64,000 nt of DNA from the NCBI GenBank assembly GCA_903813345.2, contig CAIIXF020000010.1:24719740-24783739 (forward strand), given 5' to 3'. This DNA is from Owenia fusiformis (Eukaryota; Annelida; Polychaeta; Sabellida; Oweniidae). Positions 21,582-31,850 of the stretch are shown here, piece after piece. Position 1 is the stretch's first letter; each line of letters opens with the position of its first letter. A program made the translations under genes and the position numbers. The notes beneath the pieces are model-generated. The model did no database searches, was not told where the DNA came from, and was given only the letters and a program-made list of their open reading frames with translations.

Positions 21582-21659
21582 ATGTTGCATGAACTATTGA
21601 TTGCTTTAGGCGGATGCCCTGGAAGTATATTTGTTGAGCGTGTTGGCGGTAAAATTCAG
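21582..21659 (+). CDS. TUBGCP4: TUBGCP4 coding exon 1 (N-terminus)
   Basis: First coding exon of gamma-tubulin complex component 4. GCP4 is a core subunit of the gamma-tubulin ring complex, which nucleates microtubules at the centrosome and spindle. The 26 codons begin MLHELLIALGGCPGSIFVER, which aligns without gaps to the N-terminus I know for vertebrate GCP4 (MIHELLLALSGYPGSIF...). The ATG has A at -3 and is the natural start because it coincides with the family's start. The exon ends AAAATTCAG|GTAACT, a good donor in phase 0. An AGATGGCGCC (YY1-like, promoter-type) motif lies at about 21471, roughly 110 bases upstream. Intron 1 is about 24.5 kb. The exon sits in the loop of an inverted repeat whose arms lie at 19.6-20.1 and 23.6-24.5 kb. 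Confidence 0.88.
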
Positions 21660-22004
21660 GTAACTAAAATGGAAACCCTACAGTTGGGGACAAAAATAAA
21701 TGACAGGTCGATTTTCGATCACCATTTCCTAATTATGGTGGTCTGAAAGCCCATAATTTCCAATATTGTCTAGATACATATCCCTTAAAATTTGTATATT
21801 TTACATTTTGTATAATCTCATCCACTGATTTATGGCCTCTTGTAAATTCTTACTCGAGTCTCTAGCTTACAGCTAGATGAAACTTCATTGATTTCGTATG
21901 TACTGTGCTACACGCACCTACACGCACCTAGAACTCATTTTTAATAAATTTTATAAATATTTTTAAGAATATTAATTATATTTAGGATGAAGCGTTGCTT
22001 GTCT

Positions 22005-22672
22005 GGATTTAGATAGAGTCAATACGTCCAAATCCAAACAGGGGGGTAAACACGAACGGGTTCCAAATAATGGCAAGCAGATCATTGAATTGAATAATAG
22101 TACCTCTACTACCTCTACATAATATTTATAGCCTGAAAGATACAATAAAATGATGTATACCAACAATCTTACAATAAAATAATCAATTATGATGATTTAG
22201 GTGTTCGGAATTACCCCCATGCTAGTGTTTGGAATTACCCCCAAAAACTCTGTGCGTTTAAATAAATAGATGTCAGTAATAAATGATTTAAATTTGGGTT
22301 TCTTGATATGCAGGGGTGACAGGATCCAGTATCATAAGTTAAGGGTATCATATAATGATATACCATCAATCTAATAATTAAAACAATAAAGTTTAAGTTA
22401 AGTGTTTGGAATTACCCCCATGCAAGTGTTCGGATTTACCCCCCAAAATAACTCCTGTTCGGAATTACCCCCCTAAAATACCTTGTAGTAAAAATGGAAT
22501 AACCCAGATATTTTTTACAATTTTTCGTAATTTTTTCTGCAAATGCATTCTACAGTGGATAATACACATAATATATATAGAATCATAGCATAGATGTGCA
22601 GTACAGCCAAGCTAACTACATTTTTTGATGGGGGTGTTTGGAAATAGACGTACTGACTCTATTTCAAAATTT
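22005..22672. mobile_element. TIR element with GTGTTCGGAATTACCCCC minisatellite
   Basis: The ends ATAGAGTCAATACGTCCAAA and the inverse of ATAGAGTCAGTACGTCTATT face each other, both continuing into CCAAACA and a poly-G/C stretch. Inside, GTGTTCGGAATTACCCCC and variants occur at about 22200, 22224, 22400, 22424 and 22455. No ORF of note. Confidence 0.7.
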
Positions 22673-23043
22673 CATTTCGGAGTTTGACACATGGTGAAAT
22701 TTTCTCGCTGTAGCTAAAAATGGCTTCCGGTTCTGGACGTGAATAACATTTGAAATTATTCTCGCTTAAAGAAATCAAATATAACAATAGATTCAGACGG
22801 GGATGTGAGCTGATGTTCTTCAAATCCATACATAAAGGTATATTTCATATTATTATGCCATATTTACTGTGCGTGTGACACAATGATTTACAATATTTAT
22901 AATACTAAGGCAGCTCAATCTTCCTCCTCAAAGCCGGAATATAGAGAAGGCTTTGGACCGAAGTAAGTAAATTCTCTTATTTTAACATGGGAAATCCTCA
23001 CTTCAGCAAATCCACCTGTCATTTATTTATGTCCCCAACTGTA

Positions 23044-23434
23044 GAGTCCATTTCACTGCTTCATTTCGTCAGTAGAACGGCAAAAATAAGAAATTGGGAG
23101 ACCATTGTGCAATAATATATGGAAAAGTATATTCATATTGTACATGAATGACATTTGTATATTTCAGATTTTTTAGTTTTTGTGCAATAAGCCTGTGCCG
23201 TCTTGTAATTTGAAGAATTTCAGCCATGTTAATCTTATTGAAAATAACATGGCAGAGAAGCATCCAAATATAAGAGGCCACACACTTCATAAGCTAAACT
23301 AGAAGCAATCCAAGATATACAAATGTCATTCATGTACAATAGGAATATATTTTTCTATATATTATTGCAAAATGATATTTTGATTTCTTATTTTTTAGCT
23401 TTTACTGACGAAGTTAAACAGTGAAATGGACTCT
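23044..23434. mobile_element. 391-bp foldback MITE with TA flanks
   Basis: TIR GAGTCCATTTCACTG at the left and CAGTGAAATGGACTC at the right, with TA on both sides (23042-23043, 23435-23436). The arms stay similar for about 130 bases (CATTCATGTACAAT, ATATACAAATGTCATTC). The short ORF 23069-23290 is a by-product. Confidence 0.85.
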
Positions 23435-23589
23435 AGGCCTAACAGCTAAATTATCTGTTGCAAGCTTTGGAACCGCCTGCCACAAACGTCACCATATTAT
23501 TCAGTGTTTTTAAGTAGCGCAAGGATCCTACCATGATCGTGGTAGTGTTATCGTGAAAGCCTGGTATAACCGTGACAATGCTGCATTAT

Positions 23590-24490
23590 ATTGCTACAGT
23601 GGGGATCATAAAGAATTGCAAAAGCTATGAAAATTACATGCTGTCGCACATGTAATAAATTCTCACCTCAGTGTATTCAGTGCTCTATTTTTCCGTCTTA
23701 GTAAGTCCAAATATAGTGGAATTTGTGTCCATAATGACAAATAAGAACTTAAAAAGTTGAAGTGGATATTCACATGTTAAGCCGACTCTTCAAATGTTGA
23801 GGTGATTTTGTCGCCAGATTGCGCCATAACGGAGGATTGGCTCCCAGAATGCAACATGACACGTGCCAGCTTTCAAAGGCAAAACTGCCCTAATTCACGT
23901 CACCATACTAGTCAATGGGCAAAAGGGCAAACGCCTGACTTTTTATCTCGAGTTATGGATTTATATGGCCTCACTGGCCTATCTGAGGTTCTAAAGCTAT
24001 GTCTAAGCTACATCTTGACACTAAACTCAATAGGGGCCAACCATCTACTTTTTAAAATAATTGGTCAATTGTGCCACTACCCCCTCTCTCTGCCGACACA
24101 AATTTAAATTCACAAAAATGAAGGCAAAATTAATACGCCACTTGACTCGAAATTTTCCTTCAGATAACCCAAATAAACGCATTTTCAGAAGAAATGGCAT
24201 GTTGTCATTGCAAAAAGATGACAACTGTGCCTACATACTAGCTTACTGACTCGTCATGATCACAATTGTGTTGGGACTACATTTATTTTTGAATACTACT
24301 TTTTTCTATTTAGCGGAAGTGACGTATTAGGGCATTTTGGCCAAAATGCTGTTCCGCCATTTTGAAACCTGTCACGAGTAAATACGGTTAACTGATGTTG
24401 CATTCTGGGAGTCAACCGTCCTTGGATAGCAAACATGGCGATTCATGAAAACATTCGTTTGATTTGGTAGGGATTTATCTACCGCTTATC
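23590..24490. repeat. Right arm of inverted repeat around TUBGCP4 exon 1
   Basis: Reverse complement of the arm at 19605-20110, interrupted near 23890-24340 by about 450 bases not present on the left. That extra sequence holds open frames at 23802-24107 and 24061-24249 without recognisable motifs. The outer part TTCCGCCATTTTGAAACCTG, TCACGAGTAAATACGGTTAA and GGCGATTCATGAAAACATTC closes the arm. Confidence 0.78.
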
Positions 24491-24914
24491 TACTTTTAGC
24501 TATTTTTCAGTCACATTTTCATAGAGCTGAAAAGGTTATTTCATCATGTTAAGGGTCATTCGGACCATGAACATTGTGATCCTGGACCTGTCATTGGTAT
24601 TTGGAACTAGTTGAATTGACTGGAGGCCAAAACAGAACTCTGTTATCTTTGTTCAAAAAATGTCTAAAAATGCAAAAAAAATTATCACTTCCTATTTCGT
24701 CATTTCCTGTTAACTTCCATAGCACCTTAAGCCTGGCGCCACCGTAGCCTTTATAATGACATTTATTTCATGTTTCGCCCACAGTCCAGAAGGAAAAAGA
24801 AATCTATAGAGCAAGCCTTGACTCAATAAGCACATAAAAGTTAAAAGGAAATCATCCTTGTAAAGTTAACACATTTTGATCAAGGCCAAAAAATGCAGGA
24901 AATGTAAAAAATAT
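24491..24914. other. Intronic spacer
   Basis: No ORF, RNA or clear repeat seen. Confidence 0.4.
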
Positions 24915-25611
24915 TCATACTGCAGCACCTCATTGGATAGGTTATAAGCACATACATGCTATAAGATGAAGAAAATTGTGTTCAGACGCCTTAATAGTGA
25001 TATTTTGTAAAAAATGTGAAACTGACAAATTTTTTCGAAAAACATAATCGACCCGTGTTTTGATAATTTTCTACCCAATACATTTTATTTTTCTGACGTT
25101 ATTTTGTCAGCTGTGACTTACCCCAATTTTCCAGATGATTCACATATATTGACAACTTCCTATTGTTGTTGAAAATTTAATCCGTTTCCTTACTAATTTT
25201 ACTTATGTTTAGGAAATATCCATCTCAACAAAACAATCATAACATCACAAATATCACAGGGAAGGGGTATAACCTGTGATATAACCAACTGAAAATCAAA
25301 TAAAAAATTCCTTGTCATCTCAAAACAACAATGAAGTACATCATTTGATAGATAATTGGTTCAGCAATACAAAAATATACATGCCGATGCGATCAGAGTC
25401 ATACAAGTCAAAAGTTCTAGAAGGATATTTTTCTGAAAAATTTGTAAGAAAACAAAAGTTCTAACTTTTGCTTTACGAGAAAAATCTCGTTATCTTGACG
25501 TTTTATGATGTTTACTTACCTATTTTTATGAAACTTGTTGATCGATAGTTGCTTTATAATACCCAGTGCTGTTATAGTTAAATATGTGTCACAATCTGTG
25601 TTGCATTTAGA

Positions 25612-26262
25612 AATCACACATCCTAAGATTTTCGACATCTAGAAAGTCACTCGACTATTTTGCAAAAAACCTTCCAAAAAGTAACAGTCGCATGAATTCA
25701 CATTGTCGTACTTACAAAATGATCCACCGCCTAACTTATGCACCATCGAACTCGGTAATATTGTACACGTAACTATTAATTACCATATATTCCCATAGAA
25801 AACTGGGCTTGCTTTTCAACATTTCAAGCGAAAATTCTCTATGGAGCTTTTTCTGACGTAATTTCTTCTAAGAAATCGGTGACGTGATAGGTTCAGTTCA
25901 TCTTATTTCGAAAGGGGTGTCATCTATTTAGAATATTTATTTTCATCTTGTCCAGTCCTATATACAACCTGCCCTTATCCTTTTCGCTTGTAAAACCACG
26001 TAGTAATGTTGAAATTATGGAATAGATTCTCTGAGAGTGGCGACATGTCTGTATCTCTACCATCTTGCGTTTGACACCCAAACTGAGTTTATGACGAAAC
26101 TTATGAGAGAATCAATAAAAGGTAAGTGGTATACATTAGGCGGACGTCAAAAATTAAACGTGGCGCCAATTTGACACTTCAGAATGCTTTCTGTGATTCA
26201 AAATCACAAAATAGTCGAGTAACTTTTTAGATGTCGAAAATCTTAGTATGAGTGAGTAATAA
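25612..26262. mobile_element. Inverted-ended segment (probable small transposon)
   Basis: CTAAGATTTTCGACATCTAG at 25623 is inverted at about 26230-26253 (TAGATGTCGAAAATCTTAG), each adjoined by an inverted GTGACTTT/AAAATAGTCGAGTAACTTT block. No coding content between them. TSD not identified. Confidence 0.6.
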
Positions 26263-26384
26263 AATTTGAGAAAAAGTGAGAAATGAAATTTTCTATTTTT
26301 TTTCAATTTAGATATGTTGGAAATAGGCACGACTGCACTGAACGAAAATTGTTGAAAGGCATGGCAGTGTCTTAGTATAAACCA

Positions 26385-27745
26385 GACTTGCCAACCTAAA
26401 ATGAAAAATTTCCGGGAGATTAAAAAAAATTGCGGTACTTTTACGGGAGTTTTTTCAAAATCCGGTAGTTTTTGTGGGAGTTTTTTGAAAAAAAGCGGGA
26501 GTTTTTACGGGAGATTTTTGAAAAAAAACGGTAGTTTTTACGGGAGATTTCAGAAAAAACGGGAGTTCTTACGGTAGGTTTCTGAAAAAACGGGTGTTTT
26601 TATGGTAGATTTTGAAAAAAACTTGAGTTTTTACGGTAGATTTCTGAAAAAACGGGAGTATAATAGTGACTAATTAGTCGGCTTCTTACCTTGTAAATGA
26701 AGCACCATCGCTGACTCAGAAAATCAGGATAGAACTCTTCAAATTATAATGCAACTTCGAACCACCACAAAAATTGTTTATTTCATATAATTATTTAACT
26801 GATGTAGTTCAAATTGTCAAACTCTGGGATGATTTATATTTCAAACTGTCTATATTATTAACATGATCTGTTTAGACTATAGATACAACATTTTATTACT
26901 TTGGAAACAAATTGATCAAAGCTAAGTAAAATGTATATGTGGTGTTCACTATATGCTAAGGGCAATCTGCGTGAGGTTCCATTTTTAAGTTCGGTTTTTC
27001 GCGCATGAGCATTAAATCCAGCGATTTAATTGGTTGAAATTATTATGACGCATGCGCAGTTAATAAATTAATTAGAACTTATAATCTAAGATAGATGTCA
27101 CTTACGTTCATTATTTCACAGCAGTCCCTACCCATAATGCGCCTTATATTGCGGGAATATTTTGTTTAGCGCCATATAAAAACAAAATGTATTCTCCCGA
27201 CAGGGACAGAAGTATGACATAATATGAACTGGCCCCCGTTTGTGCACATTTGGTGTGCAAACTTATACCGAACTAATTGCAGAAAAGCAATTTGAATCAT
27301 GGGAATGAAGTACTTTTATGTTATTTATGGAAGTATCGATAGTGAACCATGGGAGCCAATCCTTCTTGGAGTAAAAGAAACAAGCGTGCCTGCAATAATC
27401 AAGGTCACAAATTTGTCAAATTCCTTTTAAATATGGTAGATTTCGACAGCAAAAAACGGAGATTTTACGGGAGTTATACCAAGAATACGGGAGATTTTAC
27501 GGGAGTTATACCAGAAAACGGGAGATTTTACGGATGTTATACCAAGAATATGGGAGATTTTACGGGAGATTTCAGCAAAAATACGGGAGATTTTACAGCC
27601 ATATTTTTTAAAAAAATTACGGGAGATTTTAGTAGAAATACGGTATGGGAGTTTTTACGGGAGAAAACGGTACGGGAGTTTGGTATTTTTTACGGAAAAA
27701 CAAAAATTTAAGAGAGATTCCCGTAAAAAACGGGAGGTTGGTAAG
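26385..27745. mobile_element. Element with CGGGAG(T/A)TTTTA minisatellite ends
   Basis: Left end AACCAGACTTGCCAACCT runs into about 250 bases of CGGGAGTTTTTACGGGAGATTT-like repeats (26415-26655). The right end has the same type of repeat (27450-27735) and closes with GGGAGGTTGGTAAGTCTGTAAAC, the inverse of the left end. The middle (26700-27340) is unrelated. The 120-codon ORF at 27349-27711 is mostly minisatellite (GDFTG.. repeats) and is not a gene. Confidence 0.75.
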
Positions 27746-28370
27746 TCTGTAAACACTGAGGCAAGCAGAATGAAATCAAAAGGACTATTCTCGGTTTGGA
27801 GAACGAAGTTCGTCACTCTAATTGAGCGTTATCCCTGCTTCGGACAAATTTGATTTTTTTACATAATAAAGATTTGAATGTCTTCTTTTGAATAGTCACA
27901 ATTTAATTTGGGTAATATTTCTAGATTTTTCATATAAAAATTACTAGTGAACCACCCAACGTCGCTTTTAAGATTCGTACCACTTTTTTAACTTGATGTA
28001 TTGCATATTTCCGTGGGTCGAATTGAGAAAAAAGACAAACAAAGTGTACAGGGATATGTCATGAGCATATCATGAAAAAATCCTTTCAATATGTTTTTAA
28101 GAAACATTCGAAAATAATTCATTCTTAAATCGTGTCACATTTTCGAGATATTCTCCGACATTCTATACAGATTTATCCAATAGAGGGCCTCCCAAAAGAG
28201 TGACTTTAGATTTTTTGCCATTTCACAAGTCATTCATAAAATTGATTTATCATCTATTAATTAGATGTCACCACTTGCTATGAACTACATGTACACGTGG
28301 TACGCAAGTGGTGAATATAAGCAAGTCAATTGCTGTGAGCTGGAGAGGGTGTATTTATATCACTGACTTC

Positions 28371-28622
28371 TATCCTACCACGTGATTACGTTTTAAAAGA
28401 AATATGGGGCCCGGGGCTACAGTGAAGTTGCAAATGGAGCAGGTATTCTCTATTTTTTCGATGGGGCTTTTCTGCTAATAATACACTGAAAACTGCCTGA
28501 TGAATTTATACAACATATTGTAGAACACTTGGAATAAACATGTATGTAAAATCTAGTATACATTCTGAATCAAAAATATTGAAATAAACAAACGTCCTCC
28601 CTTCACGTAGCCTGTACCCCTT
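28371..28622 (+). repeat. Direct repeat, copy 1
   Basis: CCTACCACGTGA..AC, GCTACAGTGAAGTTGCAAAT, GAGC.GGTATTCTCTAT, GTAAAATCTAGTAT and AAATAAACAAA.GTCCTCC recur in the same order at 31636-31850. The two copies are about 3.2 kb apart inside the 10-kb inverted-repeat structure. Confidence 0.75.
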
Positions 28623-28675
28623 TTAAAGTAACTGGAAAATGTAATTGTAAATGTAATAACATTTTCGAACCTTTA

Positions 28676-28784
28676 AGCTACGTTCACACCAACGGCGCTT
28701 TGATGGCGCTTTAATAAGACGTGCAAAGCCGCTTCGCACGCCGCATTAAAGCACCATCAAAGCGCCGTTGGTGTGAACGTAGCT
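28676..28784. mobile_element. 109-bp near-perfect palindromic MITE with TTA duplication
   Basis: AGCTACGTTCACACCAACGG at the left is exactly inverted at the right, and pairing continues with few mismatches for about 50 bases to a small GC-rich centre (GCAAAGCCGCTTCGCACG). Flanks are TTA (28673-28675 and 28785-28787). The 3-base TWA target suggests PIF/Harbinger. Transcribed, it would fold into a long hairpin. Confidence 0.9.
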
Positions 28785-28863
28785 TTAGTGACATGAACAA
28801 AGGACATTTAGCTTCTCCGATATAATTCACAATTTTCAGAAATTCACATCAGTTGATTCAACC

Positions 28864-29126
28864 CAGTTGTCCGAAACCCAATTCTCCGAAACCCAGTTGT
28901 CCGAAACCCAGTTCTCCGAAAATTAGGGGATCTTATCAAAAAATACAATTTCTTAAAACGAATCTTGTCGCAACCTCTGCGAATCACGACAGCATAACAT
29001 TTGAATCACGTTGACATCATTGCAAAATTAGGCTAAATATGACTATTTTTCGGAGTAATAGGTTTCGGACAACTGGGTTTCGGGGAATTTGGTTTCGGTC
29101 AACTGGGTTTCGGACAACTGGGGTGT
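28864..29126. mobile_element. Foldback element with inverted CCGAAACCCAGTTGT minisatellites
   Basis: Left: four units of CCCAGTTGTCCGAAA/CCCAATTCTCCGAAA. Right: about four inverted units of TTTCGGACAACTGGG/TTTCGGGGAATTTGG. About 110 unrelated bases lie between them. Confidence 0.85.
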
Positions 29127-29135
29127 ACCCGATTA

Positions 29136-29335
29136 CGCTTAGCACGCCGCTTTAAACCCCGATGACTCCAGAGGTAGTTTAATCCGGTAGCCGACAGGCA
29201 TTTCTTGCATTATTGAATACAAGCTAACTGTACCCGATTACGCTTAGCACGCCGCTTTAAAACCCCGATGACTCCAGAGGTAGTTTAATGCGGTAGCCGA
29301 CAGGCGTTTCTTGCATTATTGAATACAAGCTAACC
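29136..29335 (+). repeat. Two near-identical ~100-bp tandem units
   Basis: GTACCCGATTACGCTTAGCA through CATTATTGAATACAAGCTAAC is present twice in tandem (29137 and 29230) with about two differences, so the duplication is recent. The unit's second half belongs to the family at 29340-29710. Confidence 0.88.
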
Positions 29336-29339
29336 TTAT

Positions 29340-29710
29340 ATTTGCGAATGCAACTAACGTCTGTCGGCTACCTGATTAACCCAGTATTATATGACCAAGT
29401 CATTTAAATATGAATGGAATAGTGGCAGGTATTATTCGTATTGACATGAGTTTCCAGTAAAATAATAGGTTAATCCGGTAACTGACAGGCGTTAGTTGCA
29501 TTTGCGAATACAAGCTAAGACTATGATTTGGGAATGGAAGAGTTCAGCTACCGGATTAACCTACCATTCTATCATGGGCGACTCATTTAAATATAAAAAG
29601 TACCTGACAATATTCCATTCATATTTTAATGAATTGACCATAAAATAGTATTAGTAGGCTTATCCGGTAGCCTACAGGCGTTAGTGGCATTCGCGAATAC
29701 AAGCTCATTT
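29340..29710. repeat. Alternating inverted GGTTAATCCGGTAGC repeats
   Basis: GGTTAATCCGGTA.C.GACAGG plus CGTTAGTTGCATTTGCGAAT occurs in alternating orientation at about 29340, 29480, 29550 and 29660, each separated by 60-100 bases. The flanking TCATTTAAATAT.AA words are also repeated. It could be the ends of two related MITEs. Confidence 0.7.
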
Positions 29711-30190
29711 ATTTCATAATTTGGGAAATATATATTTTCACAATATTGAAATAGATGGTGGTTCAAAGTGGAATACGTATCATACAAGTGTCACAGATAT
29801 AACTAGCAGGTATTATACTTTTAGTACATATATGGTCTGTCTTTGCATGACTTTGTAGAACATATCAAAACCCTGGGATCCACAGGGTAACAGTAAGTAC
29901 ATTTCGTTAGATCTTCCGAAGTTCATGCTTCAAAGTTGTCAAAGTTGTAAAAGGGTAATCCTTTTTTGAGTTTGAAAGCGTACTTTTTGTTGAATAGCCT
30001 TTCCCAGCTGCTAATCTTTTGAGTGCATCGTGCATTCAACGAATTGTATTCACTTATTAACCAATCAGTGCCAGGAACAAAATGCACGCTTACTTTTTGG
30101 GCTAAGTTTAGTGTTTTATGAAGCATGCTACACACAAATGTTACGCTTTTGCTCATTTACTTTGAGAACTATCTATAGGTACACATTATA
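29711..30190. other. Spacer without supported gene
   Basis: AT-rich. A 77-codon - strand frame at 29923-30156 has no recognisable motif. Confidence 0.35.
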
Positions 30191-31090
30191 CAATTGTTGA
30201 CCTCTCCAGAGGTCAACCGGCAAAATTGTATACCGAGACTGTAAACCGAGAAACTACTGTTGACAGAGACCGAAGGTTGTTTGTCCGAAGAAACTAATAA
30301 TACACTAGAGACGACAATCATCAATCGGCATGGCTTCGTTTCACAACCTTTTCTCCGAACCACGTTAGCAATATTTTTTGGGAAAATCTGAAGACATTGC
30401 AAGTAGCTAAACTCTCTGTATTCGGCACATCACGGCGTACTCATTAGTAAATTAATGTTAATTTTACGTTTCTATTTGTATTTTTGCTATTGTTGTCTAG
30501 TAAAGTCAAAATATCATTTTCATCAACGTTTACAAAATGTCCGTCTTCCATGTTTTTTGTGACGCCATGAAACTTTTTTCAAAAGTAGCGGTCAACAGTA
30601 CCTAGTAGCGGTCAACAGTATACAATTGTTGACCTCTCCAGAGGTCAACCGGCAAAATTGTATACCGAGACTGTAAACCGAGAAACTACTGTTGACAGAG
30701 ACCGAAGGTCAAGGTCAACAGTGTTTCAAGGTTTACAGTCGAGGTATATGATTTTGACGGTTGACCGAATGGAGAGGTCTACAATTGTTTTGTTAGTCAG
30801 AAGAAACTAATAATACTCATATATAGGACAGTCATCAATCATGGCTTCATTTCACAATCTTTTCTACGAATCACGCCAGCAATAATTTTTAAGAAAATCT
30901 GAAGACAGTGGAAGCTAAACTCTCTGTTTTCGGCACATAACTGCGTACTCACTAGTAAATTAATGTTAATTTTGCGTTTCTATTTGTATTGTTGCTATAC
31001 TCGTCGTGTAGAAAAGTCAAAATATCACTTTCATCAACGTGTACAAAATGTCAGAGTACCATGTTTTTTTCTGTAAACATTGTGACGTCA
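30191..31090 (+). repeat. Tandem duplication of ~430 bp with an added inverted segment
   Basis: CAATTGTTGACCTCTCCAGA through ACAGAGACCGAAGG is repeated without visible change at 30191-30275 and 30623-30707. The following ~300 bases are also repeated (30276-30570 and 30790-31070), more diverged (AAGAAACTAATAATAC, GCTAAACTCTCTGT, TTAGTAAATTAATGTTAATTTT). In the second copy 30709-30790 is the inverse of 30621-30708, giving a ~170-bp hairpin (ACAATTGT at both ends). The first copy has only half of it. Confidence 0.82.
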
Positions 31091-31635
31091 TATTTCCCAT
31101 AATTCACAAGTGTAGTACAGTAACATACGCGGTCAATAATATGATATCCCATGATGCACAAGTGAGGTATAGGCAAAAATGTTGACCGCTAATTGACCAA
31201 TCAGATGCGAGTATTTACACTGAGGTACTAACAATACATATTGTTGACCGCCAATCAACCAATCAGAATCGAGTATTTCAGTTGAGGTACTAACAATACC
31301 AATTGACTCCTAGATTTGAGTGAACAAGTACCTCGTATTTTTCATTTTTCGATATTTTGAGATTTGTTGGCTGATGAGTAACTTGATATTTTATGTTTAA
31401 ATATATTAAAGTGGTTAATAGTAATAGTTTTATTGTACACCATAAACTGTTTACGTTTTAGAATTGGGACATAATATATGATTTGATAATAGAACAATAC
31501 ATGTATATGTCTAAACTCGGTGGTTTGTTTGTTAGTTTGTTTTCTTAACAGCTCAATAACTGTTGTATTAATAAGGCGTTATATTATGAAAAAAAGATTG
31601 AACGATGTAGGCATAGGCAGAGGGAGTATCACACT
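31091..31635. other. Spacer with short CCAATCAG repeats
   Basis: GTTGACCGC.AAT..ACCAATCAGA recurs at about 31180 and 31245, each followed by GAGTATTT and TGAGGTACTAACAATAC, a ~65-base direct repeat. Otherwise nothing seen. Confidence 0.5.
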
Positions 31636-31850
31636 ACCCTACCACGTGAACACATTTAAAAAGAATACAGGGTACAATTAAGTTGCAAATAGAGCGGGTA
31701 TTCTCTATCCTTTTCCATAGGACTTTCTGGTGATAATACGTTGCAAACTGCTCGATGAATCTATACAATGTAAAATCTAGTATTCCTTCAGAACTATGGA
31801 AATAAACAAAGGTCCTCCATTTGCAACTTCACTGTAGCCTGTATTCCTTC
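31636..31850 (+). repeat. Direct repeat, copy 2 of 28371-28622
   Basis: Same order of words as copy 1, with a ~40-base deletion in the middle. A further GCAACTTCACTGTAGCC at 31821 is an inverted duplicate of the start. Confidence 0.72.

Larger units (their letters stand above)
24915..28075. repeat. Left arm of a ~10-kb inverted-repeat structure (with insertions)
   Basis: Two blocks, 24915-25260 and 27774-28075, occur in reverse complement and reverse order at 34766-35080 and 34160-34460. Shared words include CATTGGATAGGTTATAAGCAC, TAATAGTGATATTTT, AACTTCCTATTGTTGTTGAA, AGAACGAAGTTCGTCACTC, CGCTTTTAAGATTCGTACCA and TAACTTGATGTATTGCATATTTCCG. The two left blocks are separated by about 2.5 kb, against 0.3 kb on the right, so the left side has acquired insertions (including 26385-27745). 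Confidence 0.78.

Noticed and set aside
27349-27711. 120-codon open frame with GDFTG repeats
   Set aside because: Translation of the CGGGAGATTTTA minisatellite.
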